From NCBI RefSeq assembly GCF_012641435.1, contig NZ_JABAIJ010000006.1:124001-188000 (forward strand): DNA of 64,000 nt, in the 5' to 3' direction. Position 1 is the first letter of the stretch, and each line of letters opens with the position of its first letter. Both the position numbers and the translations under genes were made by a program. The DNA comes from Rhizobium sp. P38BS-XIX. Its GTDB lineage: Bacteria > Pseudomonadota > Alphaproteobacteria > Rhizobiales > Rhizobiaceae. Shown piece by piece: positions 17,962 to 28,307 of this stretch. The notes beneath the pieces were generated by a model. It was not told the origin of the DNA. It searched no databases and saw nothing but the letters and a program-made list of their open reading frames with translations.

Positions 17962-18906
17962 TCACAGAGAATGCGAAACCAGAGGCTCATCCTGCTTTAG
18001 AGGAGCGAGCGGCGAAAATGTTGCGTTGCCGTCGGCAGCGAGATCGAAGACCGTGTGGTTCTCCAGCGCCTTCGTCACCTCGTTGACATCGCCGTCCAGA
18101 TGCTCGACGGGGATCAGATTGCCGACCAGGAAATCGAACCGGTCGCCGCGCTTGTTCAGCAGCTCGTGGAAGACCGTCATATCGCGCAGTTCGGTCGACC
18201 ATTTGGCAAACCAATAGAACAGGCCGGAATTGCGCGCCGTCAGATGCACCGGCAGGATCGGTAGATTGTATTTGCGCGCCAGCCCCACGGCCGAAGTCTT
18301 CCAGGGCCGCTCGTTGAGCTTGCCGTTCGCCCAGTAGGCGATGCGGCCGGAGGGAAACAGCACCGTGACCTTGCCGTCGGCAACGGCACGGTTGGTCAGC
18401 TGCAGCGTCTCGCGCGTCTTCGGCTTGCTCTTGTGTTCTTCGCGCCATTCGACCGGAATGATCATCTCGGCAAAGCGCGGATTGACGCGGACGGCATCGC
18501 GGTTGGCAAAGACCATCATGTCTGGCCGGCGCGACTTCAAGAGATCGAAGACGGCGACGCCATCGGCAATGCCGGTGGGATGGTTGCTGACGAGAATGAA
18601 GCCGCCGGACGCAGGGATGCGCTCGGCATGCGTGACCCCGATATCGAGCCGCAGCAGATCGCTCATATATTCGAAGCACTGAAAGCCCGAGAGCTTGGCG
18701 ACATCATCGGCGAATTCGATCGCCTTGTTGTAGCGCAACAGCGTGTAGAGAAACGGGCGCATCAACGGCCAGAGCGGATTGCGCACGATCTTCTGCCCGC
18801 GCTCGGCGATCAGCGTATCGACGATATGTCCCGGCTGGCCTTGAGACACCAAAGCGATCGCTTCTGCAAGCTGTCCCAGTGCAGTTATCGACCCGCGGCG
18901 CGCCAT
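17962..18906 (-). CDS. PlsC-type phospholipid/glycerolipid acyltransferase
   Basis: This 314-residue protein carries the acyltransferase block I sequence FILVSNHPTGIADGVAVFD, then VLFPSGRIAYW (block III) and LPILPVHLTA (block IV). The His-to-Asp spacing in block I is slightly longer than the classic HX4D, a form I associate with a rhizobial subgroup. The ATG at 18904-18906 is chosen because AGGA lies 8 bases upstream; the frame extends 24 codons further. It probably acylates a lysophospholipid or similar lipid at the inner membrane. It is co-transcribed with the AAA ATPase, an unusual pairing. Confidence 0.8.
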   Translation of the reverse strand: MARRGSITALGQLAEAIALVSQGQPGHIVDTLIAERGQKIVRNPLWPLMRPFLYTLLRYNKAIEFADDVAKLSGFQCFEYMSDLLRLDIGVTHAERIPASGGFILVSNHPTGIADGVAVFDLLKSRRPDMMVFANRDAVRVNPRFAEMIIPVEWREEHKSKPKTRETLQLTNRAVADGKVTVLFPSGRIAYWANGKLNERPWKTSAVGLARKYNLPILPVHLTARNSGLFYWFAKWSTELRDMTVFHELLNKRGDRFDFLVGNLIPVEHLDGDVNEVTKALENHTVFDLAADGNATFSPLAPLKQDEPLVSHSL

Positions 18907-19116
18907 GAAGTGTCCTGAATGGTTGAGAAATATTCTATCGCAATCGAATATGATCGAAGCATGACAAGCGCCTTGCATTCGGCCGCTGAACCATCGGAGG
19001 TCTGAAAGAGGCCTATATGCGGTTTTCTATTTAAAAGCCGCCACATGCGCGGCGCATCGGAAACGCCGGGGAAGCGACGGGAAAGTTAGCGATTCCATAA
19101 CCTTCCTTACTTCAAA

Positions 19117-20088
19117 GTGGCAGAAGGAATCCGAATTTCAAGGGGTTTTCCACTGAACGAGTTGTTGATCATCGCAGACCCAGGGTTGATGGCGGAGCGC
19201 AGTCGCTGGCTTGCGGCGCTCGGTCAGGAGCGACGGCTCGCGACCCACACGTTGAATGCCTATGAGCGCGACACGCGGCAGTTCCTGACGTTCCTCACCG
19301 GACATCTCGGCGGCCCGGCGACGATCGAGGATATTCACGCGCTGCGCCCGGCCGATTTCCGTGCTTTTCTGGCGGCCCGACGCAAGGATGGCGTCGGCGC
19401 ACGTTCGCTCGGACGCAATCTCGCCGGCCTTCGTTCGCTGCTCCGCTATCTCGAAAAGAAGGGCTTGGTGAATGCCGCCGGCGCTGCCGCCGTGCGCTCG
19501 CCCAAACAGCCCAAATCATTGCCGAAGCCGCTCTCAGACACGCAGGCAATCACAGTCGTCAGCGACGAGGCGCAATTGCACGAGGAACCATGGATCGCCG
19601 CGCGTGACGCCGCGGTTCTGACCCTGCTTTATGGTTGCGGGCTGCGCATTTCGGAAGCGCTCGATCTGAAGCCGCAGGATTTTCCAGCCGGCGCAACGTC
19701 ACTGCGTATCACCGGCAAGGGCAACAAGACGCGGCTGGTGCCGCTGTTGACGATCGTCATCGAGGCGGTGGCGCATTACCGGGCAATCTGCCCCTACCAT
19801 CTTGAATCGGATGGAGCGCTGTTCCGCGGCGCCCGTGGCGGCAAGCTGCAACCGGGCATCATCCAGCACGGCATGCAGAAGCTGCGCAGTGCCTTCGGAC
19901 TGCCGGATACGGCGACGCCGCACGCGCTTCGCCACTCTTTCGCAACCCATCTTCTGGCCGGCGGCGGCGATCTGCGCACCATCCAGGAACTCTTGGGCCA
20001 CGCCAGTCTCTCGACGACGCAGGTCTATACCGGCGTCGATTCGTCTCGCCTGCTCGAGGTCTACGACCGTGCCCACCCCCGCGCGTAA
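19117..20088 (+). CDS. xerC: Tyrosine recombinase XerC
   Basis: This is a 323-residue integrase-family recombinase. The N-terminal SAM-like domain is at about 25-120. The catalytic domain shows the first arginine in YGCGLRISEAL, a lysine in TGKGNKTRLVP, then HALRHSFATHLL, GHASLSTTQVYT and the final tyrosine. These residues complete the R-K-H-R-H-Y set. It resolves chromosome dimers with XerD at dif. The start is uncertain: GTG at 19117 has no good ribosome site, whereas AGGGG (19141-19145) stands 7 bases before an in-frame CTG at 19153. Confidence 0.92.
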   Translation: MAEGIRISRGFPLNELLIIADPGLMAERSRWLAALGQERRLATHTLNAYERDTRQFLTFLTGHLGGPATIEDIHALRPADFRAFLAARRKDGVGARSLGRNLAGLRSLLRYLEKKGLVNAAGAAAVRSPKQPKSLPKPLSDTQAITVVSDEAQLHEEPWIAARDAAVLTLLYGCGLRISEALDLKPQDFPAGATSLRITGKGNKTRLVPLLTIVIEAVAHYRAICPYHLESDGALFRGARGGKLQPGIIQHGMQKLRSAFGLPDTATPHALRHSFATHLLAGGGDLRTIQELLGHASLSTTQVYTGVDSSRLLEVYDRAHPRA

Positions 20089-20218
20089 GAAAAGATTAAC
20101 CCCTTGCGTTAAGGGAATCTCCGTCTCGTGCGCCTAAAGCAAAGCGATACTCAGGCACGCCTCCCGAAAGCCGCTTTCACGCGTTAGGGATGACGCCCTC
20201 TGCGAACGGAAGGTTTTG

Positions 20219-21310
20219 ATGATTTCTGCCCTCGGACCCAAGACGATACGGTCGACGAAGCCGACGCTCGGCGATATCATTCTCTGGCTCGCGACAGCCT
20301 TTCCGCTGATGCTGGCGATCGTTTTGGCGACGACGATACTCTCCCTACGGCCGGCGCATGCGGATGATACCGTTTCCGACAGCTGCGGCGGCAAGGATCT
20401 GATGGCCGAGCTTCAAAAGTCCGACCCGGCGAAATACGCCTCCATCATCGCCGACGGCGACAAGGTGGAAAACGGCAGGGGCATTTTCTGGAAAATCGAG
20501 AAACCCAGCCTCAAGCCGTCCTGGCTGCTCGGCACCATGCATGTCTCCGATTCCCGTGTAGTGACCATGCCGAAGGGCGCGCCGGAAGCCGTTGCGGCGG
20601 CTGACACGATCGTGGTCGAATCCGACGAAATCCTGGATGACAAGAAGGCGGCCGCCGCTCTCTTCGCCAACCCCTCGCTGACCATGCTGACCGATGGCTC
20701 CACCATCAGCCAGCATCTGTCTCCAGAAGAGAATACGCGTCTTGAAGCTGGCCTGAAGGCGCGCGGCATTGCCCTTGCCGCTGTCTCCCGCATGCAGCCG
20801 TGGCTGATCTCGAGCTCTTTTGAAATGACCGGCTGCGAGGTTCGCCGTAAGGCCGCCGGCGCCAAGTTCCTCGATCAGAAGCTGGCGGGCGATGCCGCCG
20901 CGCAAGGCAAGCAGGTCAAGGGGCTGGAAACGCTGGCCGAGCAGGCCAAAGCCATGAGCGACCTGCCGATCGCGCTGCATCTGAAGTCGCTGATGCAGAC
21001 CCTGTCGCTCGGCGACAAGATCAATGACGTTAACGAAACCATGACGGACCTCTATCTCGCCGGCAATATCGGCGCGATGATCCCCATGCTCAAGGTCATC
21101 GAGCCCGACCAGAATATTTCGGACGACGATACAGCCGCGTTCGAGCAGCGCATCATTCTCGATCGCAACAAGGTGATGGCTGAACGCTCCGCGCCGATTC
21201 TCGAGAAAGGCAACGCCTTCATCGCCGTCGGCGCGCTGCATCTGGCCGGCGACCAGGGGCTTGTCGCGCTGTTGCGCAAGCAGGGCTTCACGGTCACCGC
21301 CGTCAACTGA
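20219..21310 (+). CDS. TraB/GumN family protein, copy 1
   Basis: This 363-residue protein has an N-terminal membrane segment or signal (about 20-48, ending in AHA). The mature start has SCGGKDLM and then the family signature LLGTMHVSDSRV. The C-terminal motif is VGALHLAGDQGLVALLRKQG. These GTxH and GxxHL blocks define the TraB/TIKI superfamily, whose members are thought to be metal-dependent proteases; bacterial GumN proteins are uncharacterised. GGAAGG precedes the ATG. It forms a tandem pair with a paralogue starting 92 bases later. Confidence 0.82.
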   Translation: MISALGPKTIRSTKPTLGDIILWLATAFPLMLAIVLATTILSLRPAHADDTVSDSCGGKDLMAELQKSDPAKYASIIADGDKVENGRGIFWKIEKPSLKPSWLLGTMHVSDSRVVTMPKGAPEAVAAADTIVVESDEILDDKKAAAALFANPSLTMLTDGSTISQHLSPEENTRLEAGLKARGIALAAVSRMQPWLISSSFEMTGCEVRRKAAGAKFLDQKLAGDAAAQGKQVKGLETLAEQAKAMSDLPIALHLKSLMQTLSLGDKINDVNETMTDLYLAGNIGAMIPMLKVIEPDQNISDDDTAAFEQRIILDRNKVMAERSAPILEKGNAFIAVGALHLAGDQGLVALLRKQGFTVTAVN

Positions 21311-21402
21311 AGCCGCTGATCGGCAACACACAACTAGCGCTTGAGTTGCTTGGCGCCGTTGGCCATACTGCCGGGATGTTGGTCAGACGCATCCGGAGTT
21401 TC

Positions 21403-22437
21403 ATGACAAACAGGTCCCTTGGAAGCCTGGCAGGCCGCTTCAGAGGCTTTGCATCCCGTATCGCCGCACCCCTCCTGTTATCAGCCTTTCTCGCTGCACC
21501 GCCGGCGCTGGCGGATAACTCCGGCAGCTGCGGCGGCAAGGATCTGCTGATGCAACTGCGCAAAAGCGATCCGCCACGCTACGGCGCGATCATCGACGAA
21601 GCGTCGAAGATCGTAAACGGCTACAGCACCTTCTGGAAAATCCAGAAACCCGGCGTCGAGCCGTCGTGGCTTTTCGGCACGATCCATTCCAGCGACGAAC
21701 GCGTGCTCAATCTGTCGCCCGAGTTTCAGGATGCCTTCGACAATATCGATACCCTTGTTCTTGAGCTGAAAGATATCTCCAATCCGAACACCATCGCGAT
21801 CGAGCTTTTGAAACATCCCGAGCTGACGATGCTGCCGCCTGACAGGAATCTGGATCAGATTCTGCCGGCCGAACAGACCACGCAGGTCGCAGCCGGGCTC
21901 GCCAAGAGAGGTGTACCGATCGCTTCCGTTCTGCGCATGCGGCCCTGGTTTATCTACATGTCGCTGCTGGTGTGCAACGCTCCGAAGAACGCGAAGGGCC
22001 AATCGTTCCTGGATGGGCAGCTGGCCATTGACGCGCAGAATAACGGCGTTGATGTCGAGGGTCTCGAAACGCCGCTCGAGCAATTTCAGGCGATGGCGGA
22101 TCTCTCCGACGAGCTGACGATGAAGGGGCTTCTGGAGGTCTTTCAGATGCCCTACAGCACAAACGATATGACCGAGACCCTGATCGGGCTCTATCTGACG
22201 GGAAATAGCGGCTTGATGAAAGCCTTTGCCGAAGGCCTCTCCGATGACAAGGCGCTCGACAGCGCCTTCATGAAGCGCATCGTCACGGATCGCAATCGGG
22301 TGATGGCAAAACGCATTCTGCCTTATCTGGAGAGAGGCAATGTGATGATGGCCGTCGGCGCGCTGCATCTTCCGGGGGATCAAGGCGTGGTCGAATTGCT
22401 GCGCCAGCAGGGCTACACGCTGACCCCGGTCAATTGA
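21403..22437 (+). CDS. TraB/GumN family protein, copy 2
   Basis: This 344-residue protein is a paralogue of the preceding gene. It shares the signal-like N terminus (ending PPALA), SCGGKDLLMQLRKSD, FGTIHSSDERV and VGALHLPGDQGVVELLRQQG, and the same final TPVN-type ending. GGAG stands just before the chosen ATG at 21403; an upstream ATG at 21376 is possible. The tandem arrangement points to local duplication followed by strong divergence in the middle region. It ends opposite the M16 peptidase gene with a hairpin between. Confidence 0.8.
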   Translation: MTNRSLGSLAGRFRGFASRIAAPLLLSAFLAAPPALADNSGSCGGKDLLMQLRKSDPPRYGAIIDEASKIVNGYSTFWKIQKPGVEPSWLFGTIHSSDERVLNLSPEFQDAFDNIDTLVLELKDISNPNTIAIELLKHPELTMLPPDRNLDQILPAEQTTQVAAGLAKRGVPIASVLRMRPWFIYMSLLVCNAPKNAKGQSFLDGQLAIDAQNNGVDVEGLETPLEQFQAMADLSDELTMKGLLEVFQMPYSTNDMTETLIGLYLTGNSGLMKAFAEGLSDDKALDSAFMKRIVTDRNRVMAKRILPYLERGNVMMAVGALHLPGDQGVVELLRQQGYTLTPVN

Positions 22438-22448
22438 TCGAGCGGGTG

Positions 22449-22474
22449 GCGAGCGCCTCGATCAAGGCGCTCGC
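22449..22474. terminator. Hairpin between convergent genes (possible bidirectional terminator)
   Basis: GCGAGCGCCT (22449-22458) and AGGCGCTCGC (22465-22474) form a perfect 10-bp stem with a 6-base loop. It lies in the 47-base gap between the TraB/GumN stop at 22437 and the M16 peptidase stop at 22485. There is no clear T-run on either side, so termination is inferred from position and stability. Confidence 0.5.
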
Positions 22475-22484
22475 AATGGCAACT

Positions 22485-25346
22485 CTAGCGCACGGCCGTT
22501 CCGCCGGCAGGCAGTATCTTCAGCCGCCAGGCCGTATCGGGTTTCAGATATGTGGTCGCAATCGCCCGAACATCCTTTGCCGTCACGGCCTGATAACCGC
22601 TGATGCTGTTGCGGATGCGCTCGAGGCGGCGCGGATCGGTCTGCGCCTCGCGCAGACTGTCCAGCCAATAGCTGTTCGTCTGCTGCGTCCGCTTCACCTC
22701 TTCGACGATCGGAGCCCTTGCCCTCGTCAGCTCGTCCGGCGTTGCATCCTTGTCCCGCAAATCCGCGGCGATCTTGTCCACCAGGTCGAAGAAATGATCG
22801 ACCTTGGCCGGTGTCGTCTCGACATAAACATAGGAGAAGCCGTAGCCCGGGATCGTTCTGGACAGATCGACATCGCCCTGCGGGCTATAGGTCGCGCCTT
22901 CGGCAATGCGGAACTCATCGATCAGACGATTGCGGAAGATCGCCCCGGCGACATTGGCAGCCGCGGCGCGCGGCAGATCGGACAGGAAATCCCCGATCGG
23001 CGTGGCAACCAGCGCGCCCGCGCTATCGCTGCGCCCATCATGAAGCAGGACAACCGGCGCCGACGTCGGTGCCGGGAAGCGCGCAGCGCTGGCATCGACC
23101 TTTTCCGGCAGCTCCTGACGGGCCGGCAGGGCGCCGAAGGTTTCCGCCGTCATGCGGATGGCATCATCCACCTGAACATCGCCTGCGATGATGATCTCAA
23201 TCGATCCCTTGGCAAGAAGCGGCTTGAGGAATGCTTCGAAATCCGCCGGCTTGGCGTCGAGCAGCTGCGTCCGATCCGGGAAGCTCCAGCGCGGATCACC
23301 GGAATGCAAAAGGCCCGGAAGATCTCGGCCGACGACAGTGCCCGGCGTCGCCTGAAGCTGCGTCAGGCTGTTCAGATAAGCCTGCTGCACTCGCTTGAAG
23401 ACGTCCGGACGGTAGTCGGCATCCGAGACATAGGCCGTGAGAAGCTGCATCTGCGTTTCGAGATCGCTCGGCCGGGTCGTGCCCTCGAACCGGAAAGATC
23501 CATCCTGGATCGAAAAATCGTTGCCGAGGACATTCGGGGCGAGCGCCCTCTGCATGTCCTCGTAGCCGATCGCCTTCAGGCCGGACAACGGCACCGATGG
23601 CGCCCCCCAGATCGGCAGGGATTGGTCATGTGGCAGATCGAAGCGGCCATGGCCGACATTGGCTCGCACCAGCACCTCGTCTGCGCGAAACTTGGTCGGC
23701 TTCACGGTCAGGCGCACGCCGTTGGCAAAGCGCACCATCGTGACACCGAGGTCGTCGATCACTCGCCGTTCGACAACGGTGCCCGCCTTGCCGAAATCCG
23801 TGTAAGGCCAGACGGCCGTTGCCGTATGTTCCGTCGCGGCCACGGGGACAGCACGCGCATCCGCATAGGCCTTCTCGACGGCAGCCTCGCCGCCTTCCGG
23901 CATCTGCGGGATTTGCAGCACCACTTGTGGCCCGTTGCCGGCAAAAGCATTTTTCAGAGCCTGGTCCACCTCAGCAGCGGTCAGGCCCTTCATGGCATCA
24001 TCGAACAGCGACAGGTCTTCGGCAGGTGATGTGAAGACCACATTTTCACCGATGCTCCACGCCAACCCGCTGGCGATATCCGGGCTGGAACGCGTCGTCG
24101 CGCCACCCGCCGCCGCCTGCAATGTCGAACGATATTCGGCAATTTCCCGATCGATTTCGCCTTGCGCGACACCGAATTCGACAATGCGACGCTGCTCAGC
24201 ATCGATCGCGGTAAGCGACGCCTGCCATTTGGCAGGATCGCCATTGGCGGCAATGATGGTCGCGCGAGCCGACCTCAGGAGATCCTGCACGCCGGCCTGT
24301 GCGCCGACAAAGGGAGCGTCGGGCTGCTGCGCCAAAACGGACAGGCGGCGATTGAGAACCGCAAGGCCGATACCCTCGACCAATTGCTGGCGGCGCTTTG
24401 CAGCCGTGTCCAGCGAGGTATCGTAAGGACGGGTCCATGCGATCTGCACACGGGTCGCCCCACCGGGAACGACCACGGTTCCAACACGCAGCCCGTGCTT
24501 TTCGAGCGTGCCCATATCGACATCGGCAGGAGCCGGCGTACCGACCTTCCAATCGCCGAAACGGCTGCGGATATCGGCTTCGATGGCACCGGCATCGATA
24601 TCGCCGACGACGATCAAGGTCGCCCGCTCGGGCCGATAATTGGTTCGATAGTAATCCCGCACCCGATCGACCGGCGCGTTGCTGATGATATCGGTCTTGC
24701 CGATCGGCGGCCGCACCGTCACGCGCTGGCCGGGCAGCACCATATTGAGGAAGCCGATGCCGCCTCGATATTGCGGCGTGTCGCGCAGCTTCTCCTCGGA
24801 AAGAATGACGCCGCGCTCCCGGTCGAAGGCACCGGCGTCGAGCTTCAATTCACTCGCGGTCTCGCGCATCAGCATCAGCCCGGTCGACACGGTCTCCGGA
24901 TCGGCCTCGGGCAGATCGAGCGAATAGACCGTCTCGTCGTAGCTCGTGGATGCGTTCGTGTCCGCGCCGAACGCCAGCCCGAGACGCTGCAGCGTGCGGA
25001 TCATTTCGCCTTCGGCAACGTGGGTCGATCCCTTGAAGGCCATGTGTTCCAGAAAATGCGCCAGACCCTGCTGCTCGTCCGTTTCCTGGAGAGATCCGGT
25101 GCCCATGCGGAAGCGGATGGCCACCTGCCCCGCCGGCGTCGCATTGTGCATGACCGCGTAACGCATGCCGTTGGGCAGGATGCCGAATCGGATACCCGCT
25201 TCAGCCGGCAGATCGCTGGAAGCCTGCGGCCAACCGGCGGCTGGCGTTTCGGCGCTGGCCGGGAGAGCACCGGTCCACAGAACCGTAAAAGCGACGACGA
25301 TGAAGAGACGGAGGAATGCGGAAACGGCTGGGATTTGGCGTGACAT
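22485..25346 (-). CDS. Two-domain M16 family zinc metallopeptidase, periplasmic
   Basis: This 953-residue protein starts with a signal peptide (hydrophobic 10-30, cleavage near ASA). The inverted zinc motif HFLEHMAFKGS occurs at residues 97-107, followed by an acidic stretch ERGVILSEEKLRD expected to give the third ligand. Two M16 halves follow, the second without a zinc motif, as in pitrilysin/PqqL-type single-chain enzymes. It probably degrades peptides in the periplasm. It follows lpdA on the same strand with a long inverted repeat between, suggesting its own transcript. Confidence 0.88.
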   Translation of the reverse strand: MSRQIPAVSAFLRLFIVVAFTVLWTGALPASAETPAAGWPQASSDLPAEAGIRFGILPNGMRYAVMHNATPAGQVAIRFRMGTGSLQETDEQQGLAHFLEHMAFKGSTHVAEGEMIRTLQRLGLAFGADTNASTSYDETVYSLDLPEADPETVSTGLMLMRETASELKLDAGAFDRERGVILSEEKLRDTPQYRGGIGFLNMVLPGQRVTVRPPIGKTDIISNAPVDRVRDYYRTNYRPERATLIVVGDIDAGAIEADIRSRFGDWKVGTPAPADVDMGTLEKHGLRVGTVVVPGGATRVQIAWTRPYDTSLDTAAKRRQQLVEGIGLAVLNRRLSVLAQQPDAPFVGAQAGVQDLLRSARATIIAANGDPAKWQASLTAIDAEQRRIVEFGVAQGEIDREIAEYRSTLQAAAGGATTRSSPDIASGLAWSIGENVVFTSPAEDLSLFDDAMKGLTAAEVDQALKNAFAGNGPQVVLQIPQMPEGGEAAVEKAYADARAVPVAATEHTATAVWPYTDFGKAGTVVERRVIDDLGVTMVRFANGVRLTVKPTKFRADEVLVRANVGHGRFDLPHDQSLPIWGAPSVPLSGLKAIGYEDMQRALAPNVLGNDFSIQDGSFRFEGTTRPSDLETQMQLLTAYVSDADYRPDVFKRVQQAYLNSLTQLQATPGTVVGRDLPGLLHSGDPRWSFPDRTQLLDAKPADFEAFLKPLLAKGSIEIIIAGDVQVDDAIRMTAETFGALPARQELPEKVDASAARFPAPTSAPVVLLHDGRSDSAGALVATPIGDFLSDLPRAAAANVAGAIFRNRLIDEFRIAEGATYSPQGDVDLSRTIPGYGFSYVYVETTPAKVDHFFDLVDKIAADLRDKDATPDELTRARAPIVEEVKRTQQTNSYWLDSLREAQTDPRRLERIRNSISGYQAVTAKDVRAIATTYLKPDTAWRLKILPAGGTAVR

Positions 25347-25372
25347 GCTGACTTCGGTTTATGGATGATCTT

Positions 25373-25414
25373 CGATGATGCGATGCACGAGAGGTTTCGT
25401 TCATCGCATCATCG
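25373..25414. repeat. 13-bp perfect inverted repeat between lpdA and the M16 gene
   Basis: CGATGATGCGATG (25373-25385) and CATCGCATCATCG (25402-25414) are perfectly complementary, separated by 16 bases. The repeat is 26 bases upstream of the M16 peptidase start and 45 bases after the lpdA stop. No T-run follows on the minus strand. It could be an operator for the peptidase gene or a stabilising 3' hairpin of the lpdA message. Confidence 0.6.
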
Positions 25415-25459
25415 GATATGCATTGCAATCCCAGGTTCAGACCAACCCGGATGCCGATC

Positions 25460-26866
<1,407 letters not shown>

Positions 26867-26894
26867 GTCTTAATTTCCTTGTTTGGTATTTCTG

Positions 26895-27533
26895 TTAGTC
26901 GGTCGCCCGTGCCAAGGCGAGGCGGATGCCGAAGCCGACGAGCGCTGCTCCGGTGATACGGTTGAACCATTTGCCCGACGCGACGAAGCGATCGCGAACC
27001 GGCTTGACGGTAAAGAAGGTGGAAACGCCGGCAAACCAGGCGACAAGCGCCACTGCCATGCCGATCCCGTAGCTGAACTGGATGAGCGCCGGCGTATCGT
27101 GATGAACGAGCGTCGAAAACAGCGACAGGAAGAACAGCACCGGCTTGGGATTAAGCGCATTGGTGATGAAGCCCGTCGCGAGGCAACGCCATACGGAAAC
27201 CGGCTTGCGATCCGCTTCGGTGATCTCAACATCCTTCACCTGAAAGCCGGACTGGCGGAAGGATTTGATGCCGAGATAGACGAGATAGGCAACGCCAGCC
27301 CATTTGATCAGGCTGAACAGGAAAAGCGACTGCGAAACGATCAGGCCGAGGCCGAGAATGGTGTAGCTGATATGAAAGAGCAGCGAGAAGCCCATGCCGA
27401 GCCCGGTCATCATGGCGGCACGACGGCCATGCACGATGCTCTGGCGCAGAATGACGGCGAAATCAGCGCCCGGGACGACGATGAAGATCGAGAACACCGC
27501 CATCAGACCGAGGAATTCAAACATATACTGCAT
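26895..27533 (-). CDS. LysE/RhtB family amino acid exporter
   Basis: This 212-residue protein has about six transmembrane helices. It has the family N-terminal region with VVPGADFAVILRQSIVHGRR, an early GMGFSLLFHISY, and NALNPKPVLFFLSL in the middle. Such proteins export amino acids or small metabolites. An ATG at 27531-27533 is preferred over the adjacent upstream GTG. It lies 28 bases before lpdA and may be read into it. Confidence 0.85.
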   Translation of the reverse strand: MQYMFEFLGLMAVFSIFIVVPGADFAVILRQSIVHGRRAAMMTGLGMGFSLLFHISYTILGLGLIVSQSLFLFSLIKWAGVAYLVYLGIKSFRQSGFQVKDVEITEADRKPVSVWRCLATGFITNALNPKPVLFFLSLFSTLVHHDTPALIQFSYGIGMAVALVAWFAGVSTFFTVKPVRDRFVASGKWFNRITGAALVGFGIRLALARATD

Positions 27534-27554
27534 CACGTCACCTATCCGTTCTGA

Positions 27555-28307
27555 TCAGCGGCCGCCGCTCACATCGAGCACGGCACCCGTTATATAGGAT
27601 GCTTGTGCGCTGAGCAGGTAGAGGATGGAATCGGCGACCTCGCCGGCTGTCCCGGCTCGCTTCATCGGCAGTTGCGGCGCGATATCGCGAGCACGATCCG
27701 GAAGGCCGGCAGCGGCATGGATATCCGTATCGATAATCCCCGGCCGGACCGCATTTACGCGGATGCCCTCGCCCGCCACCTCACGCGCAAGCCCGACGGT
27801 AAACGTATCGATCGCCCCCTTGGAGGCGGCATAATCGACATATTGGGCGCCACCGCCGAGCGTTGCCGCCATGGAGGAGACATTGACGATCGCCCCGCCC
27901 TTGCCGCCATGTCGGGTGGACATGCGGCGAATGGCTTCGGCCGCAGCAAGCATGGAGCCTGTGACGTTGATGCGGAACATCCGTTCGATCCGCTCCGGCG
28001 TCATCTCATCCAGGCGCTGGATGGCGTCGACGATACCGGCATTGTTGACGAGCCCGTCGATGCGACCGAAATGCGCGTCGACGTCAGCGAAGATGGACTT
28101 GATATCCTCCGGCTTGCCGACATCGCCGGCAATCGCGATCGCCTCGCCGCCGGCCTCGCGGATCGTGGCCACCACGGCGTCTGCCGCATCCTTGCTGGAC
28201 GCATAGTTGACGGCAACGGCCCAGCCATGCCGCGCGGCCGCGATGCAAACGGCAGCGCCGATGCCACGGCTGCCGCCGGTCACGAGGAGAACGGGCGCAC
28301 GGCTCAT
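27555..28307 (-). CDS. SDR-family oxidoreductase (FabG-like)
   Basis: This 250-residue classical short-chain dehydrogenase carries the cofactor motif VTGGSRGIGAAV, the VNNAGIVDAI stretch, a catalytic Ser (VNVSSMAA), and YVDYAASKGAID with the Tyr and Lys. The end is SYITGAVLDVSGGR. The ATG at 28305-28307 has AAAGGA at good spacing and overlaps the preceding stop as ATGA, so the gene is translationally coupled to the secreted protein before it. The substrate is unknown. An in-frame ATG three codons upstream is possible. Confidence 0.88.
   Translation of the reverse strand: MSRAPVLLVTGGSRGIGAAVCIAAARHGWAVAVNYASSKDAADAVVATIREAGGEAIAIAGDVGKPEDIKSIFADVDAHFGRIDGLVNNAGIVDAIQRLDEMTPERIERMFRINVTGSMLAAAEAIRRMSTRHGGKGGAIVNVSSMAATLGGGAQYVDYAASKGAIDTFTVGLAREVAGEGIRVNAVRPGIIDTDIHAAAGLPDRARDIAPQLPMKRAGTAGEVADSILYLLSAQASYITGAVLDVSGGR

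Noticed and set aside
20095..20120. Small hairpin after xerC (CCCTT/AAGGG)
   Set aside because: The stem is only five base pairs and no T-run follows, so a terminator call is not justified.
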